A stretch of 64,000 bases of DNA from NCBI GenBank assembly GCA_016617785.1, contig JADILM010000007.1:682001-746000 (forward strand), written 5' to 3'. The stretch comes from Sporobolomyces roseus. Its lineage: Eukaryota > Basidiomycota > Microbotryomycetes > Sporidiobolales > Sporidiobolaceae. The notes under the pieces were generated by a model. That model worked only from the letters and a program-made list of their open reading frames with translations, did not search any database and was not told where the DNA came from. This document shows, one piece after another, positions 14,201 through 25,600 of the stretch. Both the position numbers and the translations under genes were made by a program. Within the stretch, counting starts at the first letter, position 1. Each line of letters begins with the position of its first letter.

Positions 14201-14242
14201 TCGGGTCACTAAAGAACAGAGAAGTAGAGACTTACCGTGCAT
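11233..14242 (-). CDS. SKT5: Skt5/Chs4-like chitin synthase activator with Sel1 repeats and CaaX box
   Basis: Activator that links a chitin synthase to the plasma membrane and septin-marked sites. The N-terminal about 240 residues are Pro/Gln/Ser/Asn-rich. Sel1-like repeats follow (ARAYEDFGDIRRAVGAYEKG-type helices, YLLGQIGIVADVPKAMALLK, FALGYFREVGINGSIDLDQA). The tail is KKEDCCIM-stop, a CaaX farnesylation signal. The open frame seems to begin with TTG at 14088; the likely start is ATG at 14242 in a 7-nt first coding exon (ATG CAC G, 14242-14236) spliced to 14114, which joins in frame. Other introns lie near 13332-13291 (42 nt, possibly unspliced, since it is open and divisible by three), 13143-13084, and several between 12650 and 11940. 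The last exon is 11280-11233. A polyglutamine run sits near 11710-11740. Confidence 0.85.
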
Positions 14243-14627
14243 CTAGTACTAGAGCAAGCTTGACTTGAATAGAACAGCTTGTAGAGGTGTCGTTGAACTA
14301 GATGAGGGAAAAGACGATCGAGTCCCGGAAGTGTCAGGAGAAAACGACAGGAGCGAGCGACCACCTTATACAGCTCTTGACGTGGTCTACTAGGCTATTC
14401 TAGAGTAGTCGGAACGAGTCTCGAGTTTAATGGTGAAAGTCGTGGTGAAAGGATAGCGAGGCAGGAGCAAGAACAAGTCCGCTTCCCCTTTTCAGTCAAC
14501 ACCGACCTCGTCAAATGAAATTATGATCGAAATGTATGCTGTGCTCTCACTGACTCTCTCTGCACACGTTAGACAACGACGATACAGTAATCGTGTAAGA
14601 TACATTCAGAGAGAATTACGAGATTTT
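14243..14627. other. SKT5 promoter region
   Basis: 385 bp between two minus-strand genes; it should contain the SKT5 promoter and the Lunapark 3' end. Nothing else recognised. Confidence 0.4.
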
Positions 14628-16204
14628 TCAATCCTCCGTATCCATTTTATCTTCATCCTCTTCTCCGCCTACTCTCGCAGTCCTCCCCGTTCTTCTCCTT
14701 GCAGGTTCCCCACTCCTCCTCGTAGCACTACTCCCACTCTCTCCCTCATCCAACACAGTTTCCCTCTGCTCCTCCTCCTCCTCTTCTTTCTTATCAATTT
14801 CTGACATTTCCGGTAGTCCTTCTGAAGATGAGAATGATTCGTCGCCTGGTTGAGGGATCGATCGAAGTGGTGAAGGAGCATGCATCGATTGGACTCGTCG
14901 ATGACTAGGATCAGAGAGGGAATGAGACGGTTCCCGTTTTCGAGGATTGAAATGGCCGCAATGAGGACAACGATATTCTGTACGATCAGACACTCCCTTC
15001 AGCTCGGCCACCTTGGTGAGATATGACTGATAGAGTGCGAAGGACGTACGAACGAAATCGAATTGATCTTTTGGCACTAAACCGTTGTGAGCGAAACAAC
15101 TCGCACAAATCAATGCGTACTTGTTGTAAGGGTTTGATTCTTCCGGACTGACTCCGAGTAGCGCATCCGCTAGTTTGTCCATGACTGATCGAGATTGAGG
15201 GAGAGATTGAGGGAGTTGAGGAGCGGTAGAAGGTGGGAATGGGAGTTGTTGTTGTTGAGCGGGAGAAGAGGGGAATGGAACGCCGGCTTGAATCGGTGAG
15301 TTTGTAGTGGCTGATCGAGTATGTTGTTGAGGAGTGGAAGGACCGGAAGCTGATGCGAGACGAGCGGGAGTAGAGGCGGAAGCAGGTAAGTTTCCCATTG
15401 GCTTTCCTCCGATCTGTTTGATGGGAGTTCCGGGTGCAGATCCTCGAGTTTCAGCCTACAAGCAGTAGAACAGCTGAGCAAGTGAGTGTCTGAGCTTGAC
15501 TCGGCCAGTTAAAGTAGACTCACGTTCTTCCTCAGGGCCTCGTCGTACTTTTCGAGCAAATCTCGAGTCGAATAATACCCTGTCTTCTTCTTGATTTCCT
15601 CTACTTTGTCCGCCTTCTTCTTCATCAGACTCTTGATGATCAATTCTATCGCAAGTCAAGTAGTCCAAATCAGCTCAACGAAGATAGTTTCGAGAGAAAG
15701 AGAATCCGACTCACCTTCTTTCTCCTCTTTTCGATGATAGAACCACCTCATGAACCTCCTCGTGAAGACGATACTGTGACATCGTCCAACATTTAAGCCC
15801 CTCGTCCGGTATAGAGCGCCAGAAGTCAAAGAGCGACTCACCCAACAGGTCCTAAAATGACTGGTAAACTCCCCGTAATTTTCTGCCAATTATGTCCCGC
15901 CAATTTCCTCACTCCCACTACTCCGAAATACCACAATACGACATACAACGCCCAAATCGCCAGGCCATAAGTAACGAATAGAGCGTTTGCTCTTCTCTCC
16001 CTCAAACGGATTTGTTGTAGTTTCGTTTGACGTGCTGTGATCTTGTCTTGGAGTAGGGAGAGGTAGGTGTCATAATCTACTTCTTTCGTCTACTCGTGGT
16101 GTGGGAGAGGAAAAGAAGGGAAGGAAAGACGTCAGATCCAAGTCGAGGGGAAAGAGAGAGGGGAGGGAGGAGCGTACCCGTGTGAAGAAAGAGAAGAGGC
16201 CCAT
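14628..16204 (-). CDS. LNP1: Lunapark-family ER tubule junction protein
   Basis: Stabilises three-way junctions of the tubular ER. The start MGLFSFFTR at 16204 places Gly at position 2, as in N-myristoylated Lunapark proteins; this short exon joins to TKEVDYDTYLSLLQDKITAR. Two hydrophobic segments follow: ANALFVTYGLAIWALYVVLW and GSLPVILGPVGIVFTRRFMR. A short coiled stretch with KKKTGYYSTRDLLEKYD comes next. The C-terminal Cys4 zinc ribbon is ICASCFAHNGL ... EYRCPHCGHFNPRKREPS. The tail after the ribbon is Ser/Glu-rich and acidic. At least four introns; phases were checked at each join. Confidence 0.92.
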
Positions 16205-16706
16205 AGTGAGAGCTTGTAAATCCTTGCCAAATCTGAGGTAGTGAAGAGTAGGATAGAGAAAAAGGAGTGAGAAACTTGAAAGTCGTTTGGCCTCTTCTCC
16301 TTCACGACACTACTCAAAAAGTCAGCTTGAAAGCCCTCTAGCCCCTCACAGTACGCTTGAGCTCCCGGCCGAGCAAGTTGTAGCTTGTACTGCTCTCTCT
16401 TCTTCTTTCGTCCTTTTCATTCAACCTGATGACGAACGAGCTCTACATCAACCTAGAAAGTAGCGCGACAGCTCCATATGCATCATGAGTTCAGGATAGA
16501 ACAGTACCGACTACCGCGATCGCTCCCAAACGAGGTTGACAAGGATTTCGCAAGGTCAATCTTCCGATCAAGCTTCGTTTCGCCCTCTTCAGCTGCTTTA
16601 CGCGGTTCATGGCAAGTACAGACTATAGCGCACATCTCTTTCTACGTAGAGCGCGCATTCAGAGTGGTTTTGTAGACGCCGGTCCTTCGTTTCAAATCGT
16701 TTCTCG
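16205..16706. other. Intergenic region, Lunapark promoter side
   Basis: About 500 bp between two minus-strand genes. If the alternative acceptor of the next gene is used, its coding end moves down to 16642. No tRNA or other gene signal found. Confidence 0.4.
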
Positions 16707-17259
16707 TTATCGTTTCGATTTCTTCGCTTTCCTCTTTTCCACCTCCCTCTTGCTTGGCTCTCGCTCCAGCAGCTCGACCTCTGTGAAGTAAAGAGCGAAA
16801 GATATCAGCTTCATCGGCCTAGCGCGTCAAGAGAGAGCTCAAGGTCGAAGACCAGGTTCGTTCGAAACCCTTTTTTTTCCGACCTCTTGTCCGCGAAAGC
16901 TCACCTAATCCTTTCTTCTGATTCATATAGTACCACCTGACTCCCAGCTTCCCAATCGCGAGCCTAACAGCCAATAATCCACGCAAAAGATCAGCTCTTT
17001 CCCTCGAAACCCAGCCGTAAAGTCGTCGAATAGTTGAAACTTACGCTCCGCCAATCCACCCCATATAGCTCTTCCCACTACTACTCATCTCCTGCCGCTT
17101 CCCCCACCCACTGAAGAACCCTTGTCCTTCGAGAACCCAGTACAATAACGCGATTGAAAGAGTGATCAAGTTCAACCAGCGTCCGACGAGCGCTTCTTGT
17201 GCGCGCAACGCTTTCAACTTGCGTTCAAGCGATTTCGTTGATGTCGTCGTCGTCGTCAT
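16707..17259 (-). CDS. Small membrane protein of unknown function
   Basis: I do not recognise the family. Three exons read MTTTTTSTKSLERKLKALRA, a hydrophobic segment (WLNLITLSIALLYWVLEG), SYMGWIGG joined to ALAIGKLGVRWYYMNQKKGL, then a basic tail. The longest frame begins at TTG 17292; the first ATG is 17259. The last acceptor is ambiguous: CACAG gives a Lys/Arg-rich tail ending at 16707, while an AG two bases on gives a different tail ending at 16642. A short cytosolic coil followed by one or two membrane helices suggests an ER or other endomembrane protein, but that is inference. Confidence 0.55.
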
Positions 17260-17637
17260 GTCGTTGAGGGTGATGGAGAAGACAGGTGTCAAACAGGGGG
17301 GACGACGACGGAAGAGGATTGAAAATTATAAAACTCGAGGTTTCCTTCGCAACGAGTTTACCGGATTCATTCGGCTCTCTACTCAGCTATCGTACACCCT
17401 CTAGCAATACTGCGTGAAGTGGAAAAGGGGTTAGATCGAGCTTTTTCATCGCCTCGGTTGCGAAGGTTTTCTCTAAAACCCTGAAACTTTCTTTTCTCTT
17501 CTCTTCCTCCTCTCCCTTCACTCTCACTCAGGACTTTCAACAGCGCACAACTAGATCAACTTTCACTCCTTCATCCTCTACACCACCTTATCGGCAGCAG
17601 ACAGCTAGATCCAGTAAATTTGAACGGTTTCATCATT
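17260..17637. promoter_or_regulatory. Divergent promoter region
   Basis: About 380 bp between opposite starts. It has a GAAAATTATAAAA-like AT-rich patch near 17319-17331 and CT-rich stretches near 17490-17530. No defined motif can be assigned. Confidence 0.35.
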
Positions 17638-19108
17638 ATGTCTTCCTCCTCCTCGACTCCCAATGAACCACCTCAAATCGTCAATTTATGGTGTCACCCT
17701 AGATCATGCTCCACCATGTTCGAATGCATGATCTTAGGTCTACCTCAATTCCACGTACTTCACGAGGTGAGTGCTGCCCAAATCTTATTCAACGCTACTC
17801 TCAACCTGGATCTGACTTTTTTCGTGAGTAACAGCACTTTGGAGAATGTTTCTATTATAGTAAGGAGAGGGTCAGTAGGAGGTTCTCGGATGAGGAATGC
17901 GATAAGAGTGGAAATCGTGAGCAGACTTATAAAAAGGTGAGCTACTCTCTCTCTCTCTCTCTCTCTTTCTCCCTTTGCGTCTCCCGAAGGAAGGGATGTT
18001 CATAGGGCTACGGGCGTACAGCGACGAGCTAGTAGAAATTCGTTTGAAGGTGATCAGGGGAGCTCAGGGATTGAGACGAGCGAGTGAAACTTGGCTCAAT
18101 CTTGTCCGAGACTTCCTCCCCCCTCCTGCCTTTCGAGTGTTGTTCCATCTACAGATGGAGGCAGGAAGCGCATCGAGATGAAAGGAAGCGAGGGATTGAA
18201 ACCGGCACTTGCCGGAGAAACGAGGGGGTACAATGTCGCCATCATTCAGGACTTTGAGCTGATCTATCCTCCTCACGCTGAACAGGCATGCGAAGAACTA
18301 GTGGCTCAAGTAGATGGAAAGAGAACTTTCAACAAAGGTGAGTTTTTGCAATAGTGACCTTCGCAATCTAATCTCACGACTAACCCACCCTTTCCCTTAG
18401 ACATGGCACAATACCTGATCGACCTATCGAAGCCCAACGGTTCAATCGCCAATTCCCTCTCCTCCTCCCACTCTACGACTTCCAACAACCCTACCCTCAT
18501 CCCAACTGAACTCCTCTTCCCCTCATCCCCTTCCATGAACCACACTTTCTTAATCCGTCACCCCTCGAAAGCCGTTCCCTCTTACGCACGACTCTGCGAG
18601 GGAGAAGCGTCAGCGATCACAGGATTCTACGGGTTCGACGGAAAAGAGATGGGTTACAAAGAGTTGAGAAAAATGTTTGATTTCGTTCGGGAACAAACTG
18701 GGAAGATGCCTTTGTTGATTGAGAGTGAAGAGTTATTGAAGAACCCAGAAGAGGTCATGAATATGTGGTGTGAAGAGGTTGGGATCAAGTTTGAGAAAGA
18801 AATGTTGGAATGGGATGACCAGAAACGTGAACACTTGTGAGCATATCTGTCTTTTCATCTCTTTTGATTGGGATCGGTACTGATGGAACTGAATGGGGGA
18901 CATCAGCGACAAATGGCCTGGATTCCACGATGACGCGAAGAAGAGTAAGGGAGTTGGAAAACAAGCTGCGAACGATGGTTCCTCCGTCACCCTCGCAAAG
19001 GCTCCCGACGCATCAGCGAAACCTGCGTTACGACCAGAGTTGCAACAGGCTGTCGATGACTGCATGGAGGATTACGAGTACCTCAAGCAGTTCGCAAGGA
19101 AGCCATGA
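17638..19108 (+). CDS. Sulfotransferase-like P-loop protein
   Basis: Six exons (17638-17766, 17835-17936, 18022-18049, 18155-18337, 18401-18836, 18907-19108) give 359 aa. The N-terminal NLWCHPRSCSTMFE is the PAPS/P-loop-like motif of a fungal family annotated as sulfotransferase-like or P-loop hydrolase; FLIRHPSKAVPSYARL resembles the 3'-phosphate-binding region and LLIESEELLKNPEEVMNMWC the C-terminal part. A basic Ser/Arg/Lys insertion (RRASRNSFEDGGRKR) joins across the small 28-nt exon 3. A CT microsatellite sits in intron 2. Donor and acceptor substrates are unknown. Confidence 0.8.
17944..17967. repeat. CT microsatellite in an intron
   Basis: A run of about twelve CT units lies just after the donor of intron 2 of the sulfotransferase-like gene. 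Confidence 0.9.
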
Positions 19109-19447
19109 GGAGGAAGGATTCACTGTGAATTGGGTTGATTGGGTTTATATATTCTTTGCACGGTTCATAGGACGATGAGCGAGAGTGTCTTTGTACGAGT
19201 AGCTTACATCGGATCGCACGTTCAAAATGTAGATAGCGTTCTTCGACACACTTTGGCTTTTTCGCTCCCGTTTCCTTCGAGAGCGCAAGTAATCGGTAAG
19301 TGAGACGATTCGACCTTGAGTCCAGCAAATTGCGTGAGAGAGAAGGTAAAGAATTACATAATGTCACAACATCTTCGCAAAGAATTCGTACAAAAAACCA
19401 TTATTCATCCTATGCTATCTATATCGATATCCTCCTCCCTCTCCCTC
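19109..19447. other. Convergent intergenic region
   Basis: 339 bp between two converging genes; AT-richer than the flanks (near 19365-19430), consistent with 3' ends. No gene seen. Confidence 0.45.
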
Positions 19448-21710
19448 CTACCGTCTCCCTTCCCTCTCACCAGCCTCGTCCTCCTCATCACTCCCTTCTC
19501 TACTCAGTAATGCCTCCCTCTCATCGTTCCCTTCCAAATCCTCGGTCAAAAGCTCACTAGCAACCAAAGTTCCTTCTTCAGCAGCTTTCAAATCCATCAT
19601 TCCATTCCCTACGAAACTTCCCAATACCAACACTCCCCCAATGAACGAGAACAATGATACGGGAGCTGAACGGTAGAGGTCCCCTGCGATGGCGAGTGGG
19701 ATCGTGAGGGATAAACCGAGAGTTACGGCGAGTGGTGAAGTGAGTAGCATTGATTTGAGGTACAAAGCATCCGATACCTATTCTCACTTGACTCACTCAG
19801 CCTCATTCTATACCGAAGAGAGGAAGAAAGGGAGAGAGAAGAAGAAGGGGAAAGACGTACGAAAGTAATCGAAGCGTTAATCAATATACTCGCCCAAAGT
19901 TCTCCTCCTCTAGGTAATTCAAACTTTTCGACTCCTCCCAAATGCAACAGTACTCCAACAGGCCACATGAAGAGAATGTTCCATAACCCGACGAACCCGA
20001 AGAAGAGGGTCATTGAAACTCTCGCTTCAGAGCGGATTTGGACCTTGAGGAGGAGGACGTAGGCTGCGTATGCTACTGCTGAGAGTAAGGCGAGGATGTC
20101 ACCGAGTAAGGGGTGCGAGAATGCGGGGTGAGAGAAAGGAGGTGGGTGGTGTGGGTCGAGAGGAGGGGAAGGGGTCGTAGGGGGGAGAGCGATGCGTGTG
20201 TCGTTGAGGGAGACCACGGCTACTCCGAGGATACTGAGATGGAGAAGACGGGTGAGTGAGTGGCAGAGGGAGGTGAAGAGAGAGAAACGAACCTGAGAAC
20301 TACGGCGATTAGTTTACCAGCTGTGAAACTCTCCACTCCGATCGCAGCACCCGCAGCGAGCGTGAAGAAACCTGTGAGTCTCTCTCAGCTACGAATCAGT
20401 TCCTTTCCCATCGAAACAGGTTCGAGAAAGCCCAGAGGGAAACTCACCACTCATACTAGTTAAAATCGTTGTCGAACTGACACTCGTATACCCCAACGCA
20501 GCGTTCATAGCCCAATTAGCCGCAAACCATAATCCACAGAAGCCCATCGCTAATTTCGCAGTCTCTCTTGTTGTTAGCGGTGGATCTAGGGGTGTTGAGG
20601 GAATGTGTCGTCCCATATCTGTACGGGAGGGGCGGGCGCGAGATAGGGATCGGGAGGTGTCTCGTCTGTGAGCTAGTGCCTAACATCGTGCAGGTGAGGA
20701 GTCAGTCAGGGAGAAGGGAGGAAAAGGGAGGAAGAGGACGAACGTCTGGTCGATGTGGGTTCCCTAGGATATCGGTGAATTGAGTAGGAGTGAATCTGTG
20801 AATCGAAAGGTTGGTCATCAGAGATCAATCTTTGAATGATGAGAGTAGTCCCTTCGTGAACTCACGCATTCAACCTCTGATCATTCTTGTTCAAACTTCT
20901 CACTCCGACACTCCTGATACTCTCCGTCTCTTCCCTATCTTCCTCCCTGTCACTCCCTAATCGACCTCTCCCTCGATATCGTTTCCGAAGGTATTGGAAT
21001 CCCGGTCTGATCAGGTAGAGCGAGAATGTAGAGGTGCAAATCCATGTTACTAGGAAAGGTTTACTATGGAGTTTGAGGACGAGTTAGTTGGGGAGCTGCG
21101 AGTGGGGGAGAGAGGAGAGAGGAAATAGGAACGAACTTGTAATCCATTCCGGTAAACATCTCTGCGACGGGAGGGGAAATGAAAACGAAAGTCAGTTGTG
21201 CGATTCTCTGCTGGAAGTCGAGCTACCTCATCCCCCGTCCCGCTCAGCGCCTCTTCCTAATCTCCTACTGGTATAACCTGTATAAATCTGTAGATTTGGC
21301 TCTCTCCCTCCAACTGAACAGATGCTTGATCGTCCGATTCGACAATCTCGCTAAAACCTCCATGATCCGATATCTATAACTCGGGTCCACTTCGCTCGTA
21401 CTGCCACTGAGAGAATCCTTGGCCCATCCCAGTTCGACTCTGCTAACGGCTTCTTGCTCATTCGAGGAGGTTGGATGCCTTACCATTCATAAGGAAACTT
21501 GACTATTCCTCTCTCGAACCACATCAGCGCGTTTCTTTACGGTGATTAAGTAGTCGAAGTATAACTCACGGATACCCACAGAAATACGACGAGAATTAAG
21601 AGTGAAGTGCCTAATACATATTCACTCTTCTTGAGCTCTACTGCTTCAGTAGCTATCGTTGAATGAGGTGGTATTGATCTTGATCTTGAAGGTGATCTGG
21701 ACCGTGACAT
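19448..21710 (-). CDS. SLC35F-type drug/metabolite transporter (EamA fold)
   Basis: Predicted 10-helix transporter of the SLC35F/Thi74-like group. The first exon begins MSRSRSPSRSRSIPPHST and enters a first helix YVLGTSLLILVVFLWVSSSF; it joins via short exons to NEMFTGMDYNKPFLVTWIC. A cytosolic loop rich in Arg/Glu/Ser follows. The second half carries PLTTRETAKLAMGFCGLW, ALGYTSVSSTTILTSMSGFF, ESFTAGKLIAVVLSILGVA and MTLFFGFVGLWNILFMWPVG, all typical of this group. Eight introns were placed with matching phases. The acidic C-terminal tail (SREGSDEEDEAG) is probably cytosolic. Substrate and organelle (vacuole or mitochondrion) cannot be inferred. Confidence 0.88.
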
Positions 21711-22696
21711 TTTGAGTCTCTAGGGTCGAGTCGGAAGATGGTGAAAAATAGCACGAGGTTTTTGGGAGGAACAAGAGAGAAGAGAGAGGAGCGAATGATG
21801 ACACCCCTTCCTCACTTCCTGCTACTCTGATACGACCTGAACCTCTCGAGATACACCCATACAACCCATTCAGCAAATCAAACACTCTTCACATCAAGAA
21901 TTCGCTCATCTCTCGCACTTTCTCATCTCAATAAACATTTCACATCACTACAACTCAACATCAATCAAATACAGCAATACGAGGCCCAGAAATTCAACAA
22001 GACGGTAACTATTAACCTTGGGTGCTCGCTGGAATCGATAGGCGTTTAGTGGATCGACCCATCTCGACTCTTTCCTTAACCAGAATGAATCCAACTCTTT
22101 ATCACCTCAAGAGATCATTGCCACCAGTCGAGGGTCACTAGAAAGAGTAGGCAGTAGTAGGAGTCACTCTGGTAGAGTCACCAAGGTCGAGTTGAGACTT
22201 AGGAGCTGCCCTTTGAATTCTCTCCTCCCACCCTATCCTTCTCTTTCCCTTCCCTCTCTCGCTAGGAGACTTCTACCTTCGTAGGGCTCGTAAGAGTACA
22301 CCTTTGACTGTATTGCACCTTCTTTCATACCATATCTGTGGTGTCTAGTCGCTGTTTCGAATTCTAGCCAATAAGGAGTGCTTCCTCGACTCTACTTTTA
22401 CGACTTCGCGCCTTCGTAGAGAGACTAGAGAGTACCTCTTGCGAGTACTGCAACCAACGAGAGTTGAATTGAGAAAGTGAGAGAGGGGTTGTTGTGATAT
22501 TCTCTCACTTTGGAATCTCTCTGTTTCCTTTCGTCCACTCTCTTCTCTCCACATCCTCGAGAGACCTGTCCAATACCTCCCAGACCCTCATAAACTCTCT
22601 CTCGACCCTTTCCGACTATCAAAACACTTGATCGCATCGCCCTCGACCTTTAATCAATCCTTTCCAACTCACGACCAAACCCTCTTTCGAATCGAC
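21711..22696. promoter_or_regulatory. Long divergent promoter between the transporter and SNT2
   Basis: At nearly 1 kb this is the longest spacer in the window. It includes T/C-rich tracts upstream of the SNT2-like start and AT-rich sequence near 21870-21990. Length suits a regulated or long-leader promoter. I found no conserved coding signal or clear binding-site array. Confidence 0.4.
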
Positions 22697-25600
22697 ATGG
22701 CAAGGTCAACGAAGAGGTCAGTACCTATATCAGGACCTCTAGTGTTTAATGGTAAACCTCTACAACCTAATGGTAAGCCCCCCTTCCCCTTCTACTCCTC
22801 TCAACCCTCTCTCCCTCTTGAAAGTGGCCAGTTGAATCGAAACTAATCCTCAATCTCGTCCTCTGTACTTAAGATCATGTATTCGTTTCACCTCCCTGGC
22901 AAGATCGAGATGGTGAACCTTACCTAATCGCAAGAGTTCTCGAAATCCTCCAACCTCAACCCGCACGAAAACAACTCCCTCCTCCTCCTACTCCCTCTTC
23001 TCCCGCTCCTACCAGACCCAGCGCCTCATCCTCTACCAACTCGAATTCGATCCCACCTTCACTCTCGCTCCTCCCTTTGACGCTCTCAACAGAAGATGAA
23101 CCTTTATCCTCCTCAACCTCTCCAAATTCATCTCGCGCTCCATCTCAAACTCCAGAACCTTCCACCTCAACAACCACGACAACCACGAATACTAATAATC
23201 GTACAGCAAACGAATTGACGGATTTGAGAGTTCGAGTCGCGTATTATTTCAGAACGAGGGATATCACGAATCGTTATGTTGCGGATCATAGATTGATCGT
23301 GGCTACTATGCACGCAGATACGGTTCCTTGGAGCTATGTGAGAGGTGTTTGTAAAGTGTTGCATAAGGAACATGTAGGGGATTTGGAACAATGGAAGAGA
23401 GAGAAAGATACTTTTTATTGGTGTCAGGTAAATTAACACACACACACTCTCTCTCTCTCTCTCTCTTTTGCTGCAAACGAAGGGAGATTCGAATACTGAT
23501 AGTGTTTCTCTTTTGGTGATCACGAAAATAGCTGTATGATAGGTACCTTCATAGGTATTTCGATGCTTTACCAACTGTAAAGATTAGTAATGCACCTCGT
23601 ACGCTGCTCTCTCTCTCTTCGCTTTTTCTCACCCATATCTCTCATGACTGACGGCCATTTCCTCTTCTCCACACTCTCCCAGAGGAAGTAATTGAACATT
23701 TACTCGAGAATTTCGAATTCGTCTTGTGCGAAGTGGGAACGGGTAACCAACTCTGCGATGCCCAACGAGGTTGTCACACGTGTTCGAAATGGGCTGCCTC
23801 GTACGTCCCTCTCTCCCTCCTCTCCTCTTCTTTCCTCACTAACCTCTCCCTCTTTCTTCGATTAGTCCTGAATCCGTCACTTGTTTACGATGTTCTAAAG
23901 TATTCCACCTAACTTGTCTCGACCCACCTCTCCCAGCAAAACCCAAAGCTGGTTACGCATGGTCTTGTGCACCATGTACGAAACAACACGAGGAAGAATT
24001 GGAAGACAGTTTGAAAGGGAAAGGCAAAGCTGCTGGAAAAGTTGGGGTCGCTCCACCTATGAGGAAAGCCGCAGAAGGTAGTAGGAATATTACGATGGCT
24101 CAGTACAGTTTGGGGAGAGATGTGGGAGAGGAAAGGGAAACGAGTGGGAGTGCGAGTGGGAAGGGGAAAGGGAAAGCTAAGGAAGGTGAGTTTTCCTCAA
24201 TCCTTACTTGCCGAATCTCTCACTCGAAACAGAAACTGATATGAAGGAGATGTTGAATCTGACAGTTCGATTACAAGGTAACCCTGATCCACACGATTGG
24301 AAAACGACTCATGGATGGCCTTTCCGTTATTTCGGAATGCACGTCAACGCCTACGGAGTACTCGGTACCTTTCTTCCCCTTCTCCCTCCGTTTCATTCTC
24401 TCACCAACTCCTTTTGAATAGATCCACACGATTCCCTTTACCCTCGAGCATCAACGAGATTGGGAAATCGATTCCAATGTACTGTTCCCGAGTGGGATCC
24501 GAAACAAGCAGCTCAAGTCGCTCCACAAGGTCAGAGGAACTATTTCAATCCGAAGAAGAGCAGAAGTTCTACGCCGAGTTCGACGAGTGGGAAAGGGGAG
24601 GGAGGGAGTGAGGATGGGAAGGAGAGGGAGAAAGACAAGGGGGAGAAAGAGAGAGAGAAGGAGAAGGAAAAGGAGAAGGACAAGATCAGTAAGGTTAAGA
24701 AGAGTGGTGAGTTTTCGAGTCTATCCATGGAAGAGGGTAAGCGACGAAACTGATTTTCTTCGATTATTCTTGAAACCTCAGCTCTAGATATCGTTCCTCG
24801 TGGAGAAGATGAAGCAGTCACTATCATTTATCGACCAGAAGGAAAGATTGACGATGAAGTCTGTGAGTCGAATACGTTCTCTCCATCTCTCGCTCTTGAT
24901 CAATGACTGATGGCTTGAATTCCTCCAACTCAGTCGAGATCCTATTCAACGATGTCAAGAAGCTTCGATCCTACTCATCAGCGGGAGTCGACGTTCTCAA
25001 TCGAGCCGTCAAACTCCTAGCGGAACACGATGGAGATATTCCAGCTACGATCGCAGCACTTCGAAAAGTTCCTCTCGCAACTCTCGGTCATGCAGTCTGG
25101 AACGAAGCGGAAAGGAAACAGTTGAGCGAAGGAGCGAGTCAGTATCATAACGATATCGCAGAGATTGCTAAACATATCAAGACGAAGAAAATGGCGGATG
25201 TCGTCAAGAAGTATTACATCTCTATCGGGTAAGCTCTCTTCTCGTTCACTCATCTCCTTCATGAGTCATGGCTGATGTCGAGAGTGTTGGTTAGTCACAA
25301 CCTTCAAGAAGATGAACTTCAACAACCCGAAGAACGTACTGCAGCGGCAACTCGAACTCGTCGACCAACTCACAAGAAAGCGACTCGAGCGAACGCCAAG
25401 GGAGACGAAACGGCCGATGAAGACGACGAGCATGGATCAGTCGTTGGACAACCTACGAGCGCTACTCAACGTCGAAACAGGTTCTGCGCGATCTGCGAAG
25501 AGACGGAAAGTGCGAAATGGTACCACTGTCCTGAGAACATTTCGGATTTGGACATCAAACCGACACCTTTGGTTATGTGTGAAGATTGCGGCTTCAGATG